From positions 1 through 64,000 of the forward strand of contig NZ_WTWY01000021.1 of the NCBI RefSeq assembly GCF_009870825.1: DNA of 64,000 bases. The letters are read 5' to 3'. The notes under the pieces are model-generated. The model made no database searches and had not been told where the DNA came from. It was given only the letters and a program-made list of their open reading frames with translations. Below, in pieces: positions 26,202-35,211 of the stretch. This DNA is from Paenibacillus sp. USDA918EY. GTDB lineage: Bacteria > Bacillota > Bacilli > Paenibacillales > Paenibacillaceae. The position numbers and the translations under genes are program-made. The first letter of the stretch is position 1. Each line of letters opens with the position of its first letter.

Positions 26202-27446
26202 TTACGCTTTTCCTAGTCTGGAAATCAGTTCCTTTTGCTGCATGACGTATTGCATGATCCGGGACTGCACCTCCCAGAGCAGCGACTTGTTCGCGTTGCG
26301 CTTGTATTCCGTCAGCGCCGAAACCGCGCTGTTCATCGTTTGCTCGATTTGCGCCCCCAGTTGTTCCTCTTCTTGTCCCAATCCGGTCTGGAACGACTTG
26401 ATCGCTTCGGTCCAGCGGCTATGAACGTCGGTTATGGCGGCCTCATCGCCCTCATTCAGCGCCGTCGCCTTTTCCTTGCTCAGGAGCGCCGCGGAAAGGC
26501 GGCTCAGCTTCGACGCCAGCTCGGAGCTCGTCTCGAAATAACGTCTTGCCGTGTCCGCATCGCCGGCAAACTTCAGCTCGCTGACCGCCGGAATCGTTAT
26601 TTCCTTCACGTACAGCTCGACGCCCTGGCTTTTAAGCTGGCTGCTCAGCAGCTTGGCCTGTTCGCGGTCGGTCGAAATGCCGGCATACACGCGGTTTTTC
26701 TGGTCCGAGTCGCTGCCTGCGGCGATACCGTATTGCTCGAGTTCTTTTTTTGCCTGCTCGGCCCGCTCCCCGCTGCTGAAAACGCCATATTGAAGCATAT
26801 AATACGACTCTCCTTTGATCGAAACGGCGACGGGTGCGGCCTGGGCTTGCCCTGCCGTGCTTTTTGCCGCGTTTTCCGACACCGGCTTTACAGGGACATT
26901 GGCGCCGCCCGACCCGTCCTTAAAAAAGGTTAAAATGACGAAACCGAACAGCGCCCCGGTGACAACCGCGCCCGTAATCGTTCCGATCATCTTCCACAAC
27001 GACGTCGGACGTCTTGGCCGATAAGAAATCTCCCCCCGCTCCGGATACATGTCGTCGGCCAAGTCTCGCCATTCCCCTGAACGGCCGGCCTCAAAATCAT
27101 GGAATTCCGCATCTTCCGGCCGATCCCGGCGGCGCTCCTCTTTACGGTCGTCCCTCGGCCAGCCCGAAAGCAGCTCGTCCCAAGGTTCGTCTTTATGGAA
27201 AGGATCCGACCAGCCCTGCATCGATCCCGACACGACGTGCAAGTGGTCCCGGTTTTTGCCCGGCACATCCTGTTGATGCTCCTGCCGCGGAGGCTCCACG
27301 ATGGCCGACTTCTTCGGCGCGCGTTCCTTCTCCGGCATCGGTTTGAACGTTTGCGCCGCCGGTTTCTTTTCTTCCTGCGGAGCATCCGGCTCACGCGGGT
27401 TTTCCTGATTGAACCGGAAAGTCATTCTCGCCTTGTTCACGGTCAT
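26202..27446 (-). CDS. SPOR-domain membrane protein, probable SpoIIB homologue
   Basis: About 414 residues. A long, charged, Pro/Glu/Lys/Arg-rich cytosolic region (about 1-140) precedes one transmembrane helix (about 142-165). An extracytoplasmic SPOR-type domain follows (about 205-285; SYYMLQYGVFSSGERAEQ is its first strand), then a helical C-terminus. SPOR domains bind denuded septal peptidoglycan. B. subtilis SpoIIB, beside maf/radC, has the same arrangement and acts in engulfment. ATG at 27446 follows AAGGGTGAGG. Sequence outside the SPOR and membrane parts is too simple to prove orthology. Confidence 0.72.
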   Translation of the reverse strand: MTVNKARMTFRFNQENPREPDAPQEEKKPAAQTFKPMPEKERAPKKSAIVEPPRQEHQQDVPGKNRDHLHVVSGSMQGWSDPFHKDEPWDELLSGWPRDDRKEERRRDRPEDAEFHDFEAGRSGEWRDLADDMYPERGEISYRPRRPTSLWKMIGTITGAVVTGALFGFVILTFFKDGSGGANVPVKPVSENAAKSTAGQAQAAPVAVSIKGESYYMLQYGVFSSGERAEQAKKELEQYGIAAGSDSDQKNRVYAGISTDREQAKLLSSQLKSQGVELYVKEITIPAVSELKFAGDADTARRYFETSSELASKLSRLSAALLSKEKATALNEGDEAAITDVHSRWTEAIKSFQTGLGQEEEQLGAQIEQTMNSAVSALTEYKRNANKSLLWEVQSRIMQYVMQQKELISRLGKA

Positions 27447-27595
27447 ACACCTCACCCTTGTCTCTATTACAAGGAATATATGACGGATTGTCCGAACTTA
27501 TGCTGCCGCAACCTCGAAAAGAGGACGGGCTGCAAGACAAAAGCCGACCGGCAGACGATTCGGCGAAGATGGAACCGGTCTCTATAACCAAAGCC

Positions 27596-27646
27596 AAAAA
27601 GGGCCTCCAGGCCGCAGCAAACGCCGCGGCCCGGAAAGCCCTTTTT
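27596..27646 (-). terminator. Terminator of the valS-folC-murC operon
   Basis: A long stem AAAAAGGGC...GGCCGC/GCGGCC...GCCCTTTTT with bulges, ending in TTTTT on the minus strand, 45 bases past murC. It is nearly symmetrical and could work in both directions. The remaining 27447-27595 shows no gene. Confidence 0.8.
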
Positions 27647-27690
27647 CAGAAATCCGTTCCAAATCTATGTAAGCCGCGGCCCTTGCAGGG

Positions 27691-29055
27691 CTACAGCTCC
27701 TTCGCCAGCTGATAGCCGACCTTCCATATGTCACCGGCCCCCATCGTAAGCACGAGAGTTCCCGGATTGATTCTCTGCTTCAGGTCGGCCAGCACGTCCT
27801 CCTTGGTCGGAAGGTATCTGGCCCCGCCGTTGCTGTTTTGCACGATCAGTTCCACCAGCTTCGAGGAGTGCACGCCTTCGATCTGCTTTTCTCCCGCCGG
27901 CGAATAAATGTCGGTAATGATGACCTCATCCGCCTCGCCGAAGGCGCGGCTAAACGCATCCAACAAGAAGAAGGTGCGGGTGTACCGCTGCGGCTGGAAT
28001 ATGGCGATGATCCGTTTGCCCGTCGCTTTGGCCGCGCTGATCGTGGCTTCGATCTCCGTCGGATGGTGGGCGTAGTCGTCAATGATCAGAATATCGTTTT
28101 TTTCGCCCAGCACCTGGAACCGGCGCTTCGCCCCATGAAACTTCGAGATGGCGGCAACGATTGACTCGAACGGAACTCCCGCCTTCAGGCAGGAAATGAC
28201 CGTCGCCATCGCGTTGTATACGTTGTGGCGGCCCGGCACCGACAATTGCACCGTGCCAAGCGGCTGGCCTTTGTGGTTCATCGTAAACGAAACTTGGCGG
28301 TCGCCAAGCGCCAGGTCGGTTGCCGTATACTCCGCATTCACGTCGTCGATGCCGTACGTTGCCACCTGGCAGCGGATGCCCGGAATGATCGCCTGGATAT
28401 TGTCGTCATCCGCGCATACGACGGCCGTGCCGTCCTCGCGGATCTGATTCAGAAACTGAACGTAAGCTTTTTTCAGCTTTTCAAAATCGCCGTCGTAATT
28501 TTCAAGATGGTCGGCTTCGATGTTGGTCACGATGCCGAGCCAAGGGTGATATTGCAGAAACGAGCCGTCGCTTTCATCCGCTTCGGCCACGACATAATCC
28601 CCTTTGCCTGCTTTGGCATTCGTGCCCACGTTCATGATTTCCCCGCCGATGATATACGTCGGATCGACGCCGCATTCTTCCATCACCAAAGCGATCATGG
28701 AGGACGTCGTCGTTTTGCCGTGAGCGCCCGCTACCGCAACGCCCTTGCGTTCGTTGAGCAATCTCGCCAGCATTTGCGACCGGTGCAGAACCGGAATGTT
28801 CAAATGCTCCGCTTCAACCCGTTCCACGTTGTCTTTCGGCAAAGCCGTCGAATATACGACCAAATCCGCCCCGTGTACCTGCTCGGCCGTATGTCCGATA
28901 TAAATTTTGGCGCCTTTGGCCGCCAATTTTTCCGTTAATTCCTGGGAAGCCACGTCCGAACCCGTGATCTTGTATCCCATTTCCAGCATAACCCGTGCAA
29001 TGGCGCTCATCCCGTAGCCACCAATACCGATAAAATGAACATGTTCAGAATTCAA
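27691..29055 (-). CDS. murC: UDP-N-acetylmuramate--L-alanine ligase
   Basis: 454 residues. It adds L-Ala to UDP-MurNAc in peptidoglycan precursor synthesis. The N-terminal UDP-binding domain starts HVHFIGIGGYGMSAI. The ATP-binding P-loop is GAHGKTTTSS near 110, followed by the central Mur ligase domain and a C-terminal domain with DDYAHHPTEI near 333. The start is inferred to be TTG at 29055: it lies 7 bases after the folC stop, has AAGGTTGGTG inside folC, and gives the usual short lead before HVHFIGIGG. Confidence 0.93.
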   Translation of the reverse strand: MNSEHVHFIGIGGYGMSAIARVMLEMGYKITGSDVASQELTEKLAAKGAKIYIGHTAEQVHGADLVVYSTALPKDNVERVEAEHLNIPVLHRSQMLARLLNERKGVAVAGAHGKTTTSSMIALVMEECGVDPTYIIGGEIMNVGTNAKAGKGDYVVAEADESDGSFLQYHPWLGIVTNIEADHLENYDGDFEKLKKAYVQFLNQIREDGTAVVCADDDNIQAIIPGIRCQVATYGIDDVNAEYTATDLALGDRQVSFTMNHKGQPLGTVQLSVPGRHNVYNAMATVISCLKAGVPFESIVAAISKFHGAKRRFQVLGEKNDILIIDDYAHHPTEIEATISAAKATGKRIIAIFQPQRYTRTFFLLDAFSRAFGEADEVIITDIYSPAGEKQIEGVHSSKLVELIVQNSNGGARYLPTKEDVLADLKQRINPGTLVLTMGAGDIWKVGYQLAKEL

Positions 29056-29062
29056 CAGATTT

Positions 29063-30439
29063 TCACCAACCTTTTTCAGAATCGGTTTGACCCAGCAGAG
29101 CGGCCCGCACATCCGAAATTAAATAAAGCGTGCCGGATACTACCGCCAAATCCTCCGCTTCTGTCCGTGACTTAAGTAGTTCCAGCGCGTTTTTCCAGTC
29201 CGGTTCGACGATGATCTGCAAATCCGGTTTGCCGTAGGAATGCTTCAGCCCCTCCGCGATGTCGCGCAGCGCAGCAGCGTCCATTTTTTTCCGGAAGTCC
29301 GGCTCGGTCAGGATAAGCGTATCCACTATAGGAAGTATATGCTTCAAATAGGATTCATGATGCTTATTCGCCAGCATTCCCATCATCAAATTTAACCGTT
29401 TATGCGGATAGTGCCGCTCGATGCTTTTCCGCAAGGATTCCGCGCCTTCCGGATTGTGGGCTCCGTCCAGCACGATGCGCGGCGCGGAGCCGGAAGCAAT
29501 CTCTTCCATGCGTCCGGCCCATGCCGTTTCCCGGAACCCTTTCAACATATCTTCCTCTTCCATGACAAAAGCCATGTACTGCCTTAAAACCTCCAGAGCC
29601 ATCAGCGCCCCGGCCGCATTGGCAATCTGGTATTCGCCCTTCATGCCGATTTCAATATCGTATTCCCGAAAAGGGCCGCTAAAATGGAAGGATTGGTACG
29701 GCCCGCGATTGCCCGTATATTCAAACGCGAATTTTTCCCCCGCCAAATAAAGCGTCGTGCGGCATTCTTCCGCCTTTTTGCGCAAAACCTCGACGGCCTC
29801 CGGCTGCTGTACGCAGCTCACCACCGGCACGCCCGGCTTGATGATCCCCGCTTTTTCGAAAGCGATCTGCTCGACGGTATCTCCAAGAATGTCGGTATGG
29901 TCCATGCCGATGTTCGTGATGACCGAAACAACCGGGTATACGATATTGGTTACATCCAGCCTTCCCCCAAGACCGGTCTCCCATACGACGATATCCGGCA
30001 CGCATTCTTCAGCGTAATACAAAATCGCAAGCGCCGTCGAAACCTCGAACATCGTCGGGGATCCGAGCTCGGTCGCCGCAATCTCCTGAACGATCGGATA
30101 CAGCCGGTTGGCAAGCGCCAGTAGCGTTTCTTCGGGAATGTCCTCGCCGTTGTATTGAAAACGGTTCGTGAACTTGGTGATGTAAGGGGAAGTGAACGTT
30201 CCCACGGTATAACCGCTTTGCAGAAGCACGCGGGTCAAAAACGCGCAGGTCGAGCCTTTGCCGTTTGTCCCCGCGACGTGAATGAATTTCAGCCGACGGT
30301 GCGGGTTGCCCAGCATCTCCATCATGGTTTCGATTCTGGCCATGCCCGGCCGTATTCCGAAAGGGATCAGCCCGTTAATCCAGTCGACGGCTTCCGCATA
30401 AGTACGCAAATTAGAGAAGCCTTCTAATTGTTCTCCCAT
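29063..30439 (-). CDS. folC: Folylpolyglutamate synthase / dihydrofolate synthase
   Basis: 458 residues of the Mur ligase superfamily. It adds glutamate to dihydropteroate and to folates. P-loop HVAGTNGKGSTCAFL is near 44-58, the YITKFTNRFQYNGE omega-loop region near 78, and a DGAHNPEGA motif near 313. The ATG at 30439 is preferred (AGAAGGTG 9 bases upstream); a GTG four codons earlier overlaps the binding site. It lies between valS and murC. Confidence 0.92.
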   Translation of the reverse strand: MGEQLEGFSNLRTYAEAVDWINGLIPFGIRPGMARIETMMEMLGNPHRRLKFIHVAGTNGKGSTCAFLTRVLLQSGYTVGTFTSPYITKFTNRFQYNGEDIPEETLLALANRLYPIVQEIAATELGSPTMFEVSTALAILYYAEECVPDIVVWETGLGGRLDVTNIVYPVVSVITNIGMDHTDILGDTVEQIAFEKAGIIKPGVPVVSCVQQPEAVEVLRKKAEECRTTLYLAGEKFAFEYTGNRGPYQSFHFSGPFREYDIEIGMKGEYQIANAAGALMALEVLRQYMAFVMEEEDMLKGFRETAWAGRMEEIASGSAPRIVLDGAHNPEGAESLRKSIERHYPHKRLNLMMGMLANKHHESYLKHILPIVDTLILTEPDFRKKMDAAALRDIAEGLKHSYGKPDLQIIVEPDWKNALELLKSRTEAEDLAVVSGTLYLISDVRAALLGQTDSEKGW

Positions 30440-30471
30440 GTGCCATTTCACCTTCTGAAATTTATTTGATC

Positions 30472-30495
30472 CCCGGACGCGAGGCGCGCCCGGGG
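30472..30495 (-). terminator. GC-rich hairpin between valS and folC
   Basis: CCCCGG...CCGGGG stem with inner CGCG pairing and no following U-tract on the minus strand. More likely an attenuating or mRNA-protecting hairpin than a full terminator, because folC and murC have no obvious promoter of their own. Confidence 0.35.
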
Positions 30496-30515
30496 CAGCA
30501 GGTTCCTTATAAAAC

Positions 30516-33182
30516 TCAGCCCTTCAGTTCTTCGATCCGCGCGAGCACCTTGCTACGCTTCTCGGCGTAGTCCGCCATTTTCGCCTTTTCCTCTTCGATC
30601 ACTTTGGCGGGCGCTTTGAATACGAAACCTTGGTTGCCAAGTTTCTTTTCGACGCGTTCCACTTCGCTGTTCAGGTGTTTCAGCTCTTTCTCGAGGCGGG
30701 CGATCTCCTGATCGATGTCGATGAGTCCCGCCAAAGGCAGGTAAAGCTCGGCCCCGGTGACGACCGCGGTCATCGCCTTGTCCGGCGCTTCGAGCCCGGT
30801 TCCCGCCTTAAAGCTCGACGTGTTGCAGAAGCGCTGTACATAAATTTCATTGCGGTTCACGATTTGGAGCGTTTGGTCGTCCCCGGCGTTAAGCATGAGC
30901 TCGACCTTTTTGCTCATCGGCACGTTCACTTCGGCCCGGATGTTGCGAACGGCGCGGATGACATCCATCAGCAAGGACATTTCGCGGGCGGCATCGGCAT
31001 TTTCGAGGGCCGGATCATATTCAGGCCAAGCGGCCAGCGTGATCGTTTCGCCCTGATGCGGAAGATGCTGCCAAATTTCCTCGGAGATAAACGGCATAAA
31101 CGGATGGATCATGCGCAGCGTGCGGTCGAGCACGTAGGAAAGCACCGATTTTGTCGTTTTCTTCGCTGCCTCGTCGTCTCCATACAGCGACAGCTTCGAA
31201 AATTCGATATACCAGTCGCAGAGGTCATCCCAGATGAAGTTATAAAGCAAGCGGCCGGTTTCGCCAAATTCATAGGCATCTATTAGACGCGTGATGTCCC
31301 GGGAAGTTTCGTTCAGGCGGTGCAGAATCCAGCGGTCGGCCGTGCTCAGCTCGCCGCTGATGTCGATGTCGTCATAACTGAACCCTTCAAGATTCATCAG
31401 GGCGAAACGCGAAGCGTTCCAGATCTTATTCGCGAAATTCCGGGCCTGCTCAACGCGTTCCCAGCGGAAGCGCAGATCCTGCCCCGGCGTGCTGCCGGTC
31501 GAAATCATGTAGCGCATCGCGTCGGCTCCGTACTTCTCGATGACGTCCAGCGGATCGACGCCGTTGCCGAGCGATTTGGACATCTTTTTGCCTTCCGGAT
31601 CGCGGACCAGGCCATGCATGAGCACGTCCTTGAACGGAATTTCTCCCGTAAATTCAAGCGCGGTAAAGATCATCCGGGCAACCCAGAAATAAATGATGTC
31701 GTAGCCGGTCACCAACACATCCGTCGGATAGTAGCGTTTCAAATCGTCGGTTTGGTCAGGCCAGCCCAGCGTCGAAAACGGCCACAAGCCGGAGCTGAAC
31801 CACGTATCCAAGACGTCTTCGTCCTGGTGGAGGTTCCCGGAGCCGCACTTGGAGCATTTTTCAACGTCGTTATAGGCGACATGGATTTCGCCGCAGTCGT
31901 CGCAGTACCAAGCCGGGATACGGTGTCCCCACCAAAGCTGGCGGGAAATGCACCAATCGCGAACGTTTTCGATCCAGTTCAAATAGGTTTTCTCGAAGCG
32001 TTCCGGCACGAAGTTAACGCCTTTGCCCGACTTCTGCGCTTCGATGGCGGCTTCGGCGAGCGGCTGCATTTTGACGAACCATTGCGTGGACAAATAAGGC
32101 TCTACGACGGCCCCGGTGCGCTCGCTGTGCCCAACCTGATGGACATGGTCCTCGATCCGGATCAGAACGCCCTGCTCCTTCAAGTCCTGGACGATCTGCT
32201 TGCGGCATTCGCTGCGGTCAAGCCCTTCGTATTTGCCGGCCTGATCGTTCATCGTTCCCGTTTCGTCCATCACCGTAATTTGCGGCAGGTTATGGCGCAG
32301 GCCGACCTCGAAATCGTTCGGGTCATGGGCAGGCGTAATTTTTACGGCTCCGCTTCCGAATTCCTTGTCGACGTACTCGTCGGCGATGATCGGGATTTCG
32401 CGCCCGACGATCGGCAGCACGAGCATTTTTCCGATCATGTCCTTGTAACGTTCGTCTTTCGGATGAACCGCGACGGCGGTGTCGCCGAGCATCGTTTCGG
32501 GACGCGTCGTCGCGACCGTGATATGTCCGCTGCCATCCTTCAGAGGATAGGAGAGATGATACAGGTGACCCTGCACCTCTTTATATTCGACCTCGATGTC
32601 CGACAACGCCGTACGGGCGGCCGGATCCCAGTTGATGATGCGTTTGCCGCGGTAGATCAGCCCTTTTTCATGCAGCTTGACGAATACTTCGCGCACGGCT
32701 TTGGACAAACCCTCGTCCAGCGTAAAACGTTCCCTGGAATAGTCGAGGGAGAAGCCCATTTTCGCCCACTGGTCGTGAATGGTTTCCGCATACTTGTCCT
32801 TCCATTCCCATACCTTTTCCAGGAACTTCTCCCGGCCCAGGTCGTAACGGGTTACGCCTTCCTCGCGCAGCTTCTGCTCCACCTTCGTTTGGGTGGCGAT
32901 GCCGGCATGGTCGGACCCCGGAAGCCACAGCGCGTCATACCCCTGCATCCGCTTGGTGCGGATCAGAATGTCCTGCAGCGTAAAATCGAGCGCGTGCCCG
33001 ATATGCAGCATGCCGGTGACGTTCGGCGGCGGGATGACGATCGTGTACGGCTTCGCGTCCTTGCGCTGCCCCGCCTTGAAAAACTCGCCGTCAATCCAAT
33101 ATTTGTACCACTTCTCTTCGGCTGCCTTCGGATCATAAGTCGTCGGCATCCCTGTCGTCAATTTGTTGTCCTGCTCTGTCAT
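30516..33182 (-). CDS. valS: Valyl-tRNA synthetase
   Basis: 888 residues, class Ia. The HIGH signature is in PPPNVTGMLHIGHALD near 51-66 and KMSKS is near 535. The editing (CP1) domain lies between them (TTRPETMLGD near 224). A C-terminal coiled-coil arm (about 815-888, LEKELKHLNSEVERVEKK) is typical of ValRS and contacts the tRNA elbow. ATG at 33182 follows GGAGGAG. Expression is expected to be controlled by uncharged tRNA-Val through the upstream T-box. Confidence 0.96.
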   Translation of the reverse strand: MTEQDNKLTTGMPTTYDPKAAEEKWYKYWIDGEFFKAGQRKDAKPYTIVIPPPNVTGMLHIGHALDFTLQDILIRTKRMQGYDALWLPGSDHAGIATQTKVEQKLREEGVTRYDLGREKFLEKVWEWKDKYAETIHDQWAKMGFSLDYSRERFTLDEGLSKAVREVFVKLHEKGLIYRGKRIINWDPAARTALSDIEVEYKEVQGHLYHLSYPLKDGSGHITVATTRPETMLGDTAVAVHPKDERYKDMIGKMLVLPIVGREIPIIADEYVDKEFGSGAVKITPAHDPNDFEVGLRHNLPQITVMDETGTMNDQAGKYEGLDRSECRKQIVQDLKEQGVLIRIEDHVHQVGHSERTGAVVEPYLSTQWFVKMQPLAEAAIEAQKSGKGVNFVPERFEKTYLNWIENVRDWCISRQLWWGHRIPAWYCDDCGEIHVAYNDVEKCSKCGSGNLHQDEDVLDTWFSSGLWPFSTLGWPDQTDDLKRYYPTDVLVTGYDIIYFWVARMIFTALEFTGEIPFKDVLMHGLVRDPEGKKMSKSLGNGVDPLDVIEKYGADAMRYMISTGSTPGQDLRFRWERVEQARNFANKIWNASRFALMNLEGFSYDDIDISGELSTADRWILHRLNETSRDITRLIDAYEFGETGRLLYNFIWDDLCDWYIEFSKLSLYGDDEAAKKTTKSVLSYVLDRTLRMIHPFMPFISEEIWQHLPHQGETITLAAWPEYDPALENADAAREMSLLMDVIRAVRNIRAEVNVPMSKKVELMLNAGDDQTLQIVNRNEIYVQRFCNTSSFKAGTGLEAPDKAMTAVVTGAELYLPLAGLIDIDQEIARLEKELKHLNSEVERVEKKLGNQGFVFKAPAKVIEEEKAKMADYAEKRSKVLARIEELKG

Positions 33183-33244
33183 ATTCTTACTCCTCCATCA
33201 CAAGATCGGCTTCTTCAGGATTGCAATCAATCCTTGGCAAAAAA

Positions 33245-33576
33245 AACAAAAAAGCCTTCCGTCCTCAAAGGACGAAAGGCTGTTCTTTCGCGGTACCACC
33301 TTTGTTTCGCGCCATGGCCAAATGCCAAGCCTGATGCATGCGGCTGCTTTCCATACGGAAGGCTGCCATCATGTACGCGACACTTCATGCAGATAACGGC
33401 TGCAGCCGGCCATGCCCTAACCCGAGCGCAAAAGCGAAAGGGATCAAGCAGACAACTCCCGGGCGACTTCGGTTGAAACAGCATCCTGCGGAATCTCTCA
33501 GCGCAGCAATTCCGCTCTCTGAAGGGCATGTCAATCCTACTATTCCCGATCATCGTTCTTGACAAAATATATACTC
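33245..33576 (-). promoter_or_regulatory. T-box riboswitch controlling valS
   Basis: The 14-base T-box core AAGGTGGTACCGCG is at 33289-33302 on the minus strand. A terminator follows (AGCCTTTCGTCC / GGACGGAAGGCT, 33253-33281, then TTTTTT). The upstream part has Stem I features, including an AGAGAGC...CTGAGAG region. A GTC triplet (complement of 33465-33467), in a GAA-GTC-G context on the 3' side of Stem I, is a plausible Val specifier codon. The family and the control by tRNA charging are well known; the exact specifier needs a fold. Confidence 0.88.
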
Positions 33577-33605
33577 ATCATAACTTGGTTATCGACTTTA
33601 GTCAA
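33577..33605 (-). promoter_or_regulatory. Sigma-A promoter of the valS T-box leader
   Basis: Minus-strand TTGACT (33600-33605), 17-base spacer and TATGAT (33577-33582), directly upstream of the T-box Stem I. Confidence 0.78.
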
Positions 33606-33697
33606 CATAACGGGGTTGTGCGCCCAAAGTCAATAGACTTTAAGGATTATTATTAACATATGCATGTTTCTTAAACAGGTTCCGCCATGGAAACGGC

Positions 33698-33736
33698 AAA
33701 AAGCGCCCGGCTCTTTTGAAAGCCGGACGCTTTTTA
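33698..33736 (-). terminator. Terminator of spoVID
   Basis: AAAAAGCGTCCGGCT / AGCCGGGCGCTTTTT hairpin (one G-U pair) with an 8-base loop, ending in TTTTT, 10 bases past the spoVID stop on the minus strand. Confidence 0.88.
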
Positions 33737-33744
33737 AGGCAATC

Positions 33745-35055
33745 TTACGGGATGTACAAAATCTGTCCTTCCTCGACGGTTTGATCCGTCAAGCGATTGT
33801 GCAGCAAAATTTCGCGGGCGGTCAATTGATAGCGGTTTGCAATGGTCTCGAGCGTTTCTTCCCGTTGAACGATGCAAAGCCGCACTTTCCGGAATTGATT
33901 TTTCTCCGAGCTGCTTCCGAGGAAGAGATTTTGCCACTGGATTTCATCGCTGCCGGTCGATTCCCTTTCCGCTTCCTCCGCCTTCGGCTCTTCCGGCGCA
34001 GCCTGCTGCTCCTGCTCCTTCAGCGCACGGCTCGACGACAATAGCGAGGAAAAACCGATCGGCTCCTTTTCGCCGGATTGCTGTTCCTTTTTGCTGCCGA
34101 ACGCAACCCGAGGTTCCCGTTCGTCCTCCGGCGCTTCTTCCTGGGGCACCGGTTCCTGGTGAAAAGCGCTGAACGGGAAGGAGGGCTCAAAGGGTTGTTC
34201 CTGCTCGGCTGAAGTCAGGTAGAGGTCCTTTTCCGGTTCCTCGTTCGCTTGTATCGCCGTTTTTTCGGGATGCAGCAGCTCCGATTCGTCCTCATGCTCA
34301 AAATGCCAAACATTTGACTGAACATGGCCCTTGCCGCCGCGCTCCCCGGATTCCTTGTCCGTATGTAACGCGGCAGGTGCAGGTGCCTCCTCAGCTTGCG
34401 GCTCCTCTTCGGCAGTACGCTGTACGGCCGCCGGTTCGTTATCCGGCTGCGTTTCGGTTTCGCTTGGACTGCCTGCAGCTTCCGCTGCGGCATTATCTTC
34501 GGCTGCAAACGCCTCCGTCTCCCCGTCATCCGCGGCTGCCGCATCGTACGGTTCCCTGGCCTCCTCCTCATGGGCGCTCGTCTCCCCTTCCTCCAAAAAA
34601 GCGGCAAGCACCGGATCCTCCGCGGGATCCTCGGACGCATGTACAACCGTAAATTCATCGGCACTCCATGACGATGCCGGCTCGCTCGCCGCCGTTTCGA
34701 TGCCGCGGAGCGAAAGAACGCCCGTAATGTTCATGCTCCGTTTGGACAAAAGATCCACGTCGAAGTTTTCGATCTCCACGGAAATCTCGTCCAGCGAAGA
34801 TACGCGATTGGCCGGAACCGTAATTTCGACGGGAATAAGATGCTCCAGCTTCTGTGCGCCGTCATCCTCCCCGTCGCCCCTGTACAAGCCGGTTAGCATC
34901 AAATGGCCACGGAGCGCAACCTGATCATCCTGGCTGATGACCTGGATATGGGGCAGCAGCTCGATTTCTTCCAGCTCGGCTATTCCCGGCAGTTCTTCCG
35001 ATAAATGAATCCGTTCATAAATGTCAAAACGCAAACCGTAGGACTGGTCAAACAC
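33745..35055 (-). CDS. spoVID: Stage VI sporulation protein D (spore coat encasement) with C-terminal LysM
   Basis: About 436 residues. An N-terminal beta-rich domain (about 1-130, FDQSYGLRFDIYERIHL...) leads into a long acidic Glu/Ala/Pro-rich linker (about 135-385). The protein ends in one LysM domain (about 390-435, IVQREETLETIANRYQ). In B. subtilis SpoVID drives the coat to encase the spore and binds SafA and SpoIVA; the same partnership with the SafA-like protein here is inferred. Start GTG at 35055 is chosen because AAAGGAGG lies 10 bases upstream; an ATG at 35103 has no binding site. Confidence 0.85.
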   Translation of the reverse strand: MFDQSYGLRFDIYERIHLSEELPGIAELEEIELLPHIQVISQDDQVALRGHLMLTGLYRGDGEDDGAQKLEHLIPVEITVPANRVSSLDEISVEIENFDVDLLSKRSMNITGVLSLRGIETAASEPASSWSADEFTVVHASEDPAEDPVLAAFLEEGETSAHEEEAREPYDAAAADDGETEAFAAEDNAAAEAAGSPSETETQPDNEPAAVQRTAEEEPQAEEAPAPAALHTDKESGERGGKGHVQSNVWHFEHEDESELLHPEKTAIQANEEPEKDLYLTSAEQEQPFEPSFPFSAFHQEPVPQEEAPEDEREPRVAFGSKKEQQSGEKEPIGFSSLLSSSRALKEQEQQAAPEEPKAEEAERESTGSDEIQWQNLFLGSSSEKNQFRKVRLCIVQREETLETIANRYQLTAREILLHNRLTDQTVEEGQILYIP

Positions 35056-35134
35056 GGAATGATGTCCTCCTTTCGGCATATTTCTAACCATGAGCTTCCT
35101 CACGGCATGAGCCCCAAAAAGCGTTACTCATTTT

Positions 35135-35164
35135 ATCTATATGCTCCAAATAGAAGGGCATTCC
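35135..35164 (-). promoter_or_regulatory. Possible mother-cell (sigma-E-like) promoter of spoVID
   Basis: Minus-strand CATATAGAT (35135-35143) resembles the sigma-E -10 element, with GGAATG (35159-35164) 15 bases upstream as a candidate -35. B. subtilis spoVID is sigma-E-dependent. The match is partial, so this is a hypothesis. Confidence 0.35.
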
Positions 35165-35211
35165 ATTTTTGCGCCCGTCCGGCGATTTGCGTCTCTTTAT
35201 TTTCATCTATT

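Noticed and set aside
31320..33476. 718-codon open frame on the plus strand
   Set aside because: It runs antisense through valS, is rich in Arg/His/Val as reverse frames of GC-rich genes are, has no binding site and resembles no protein.
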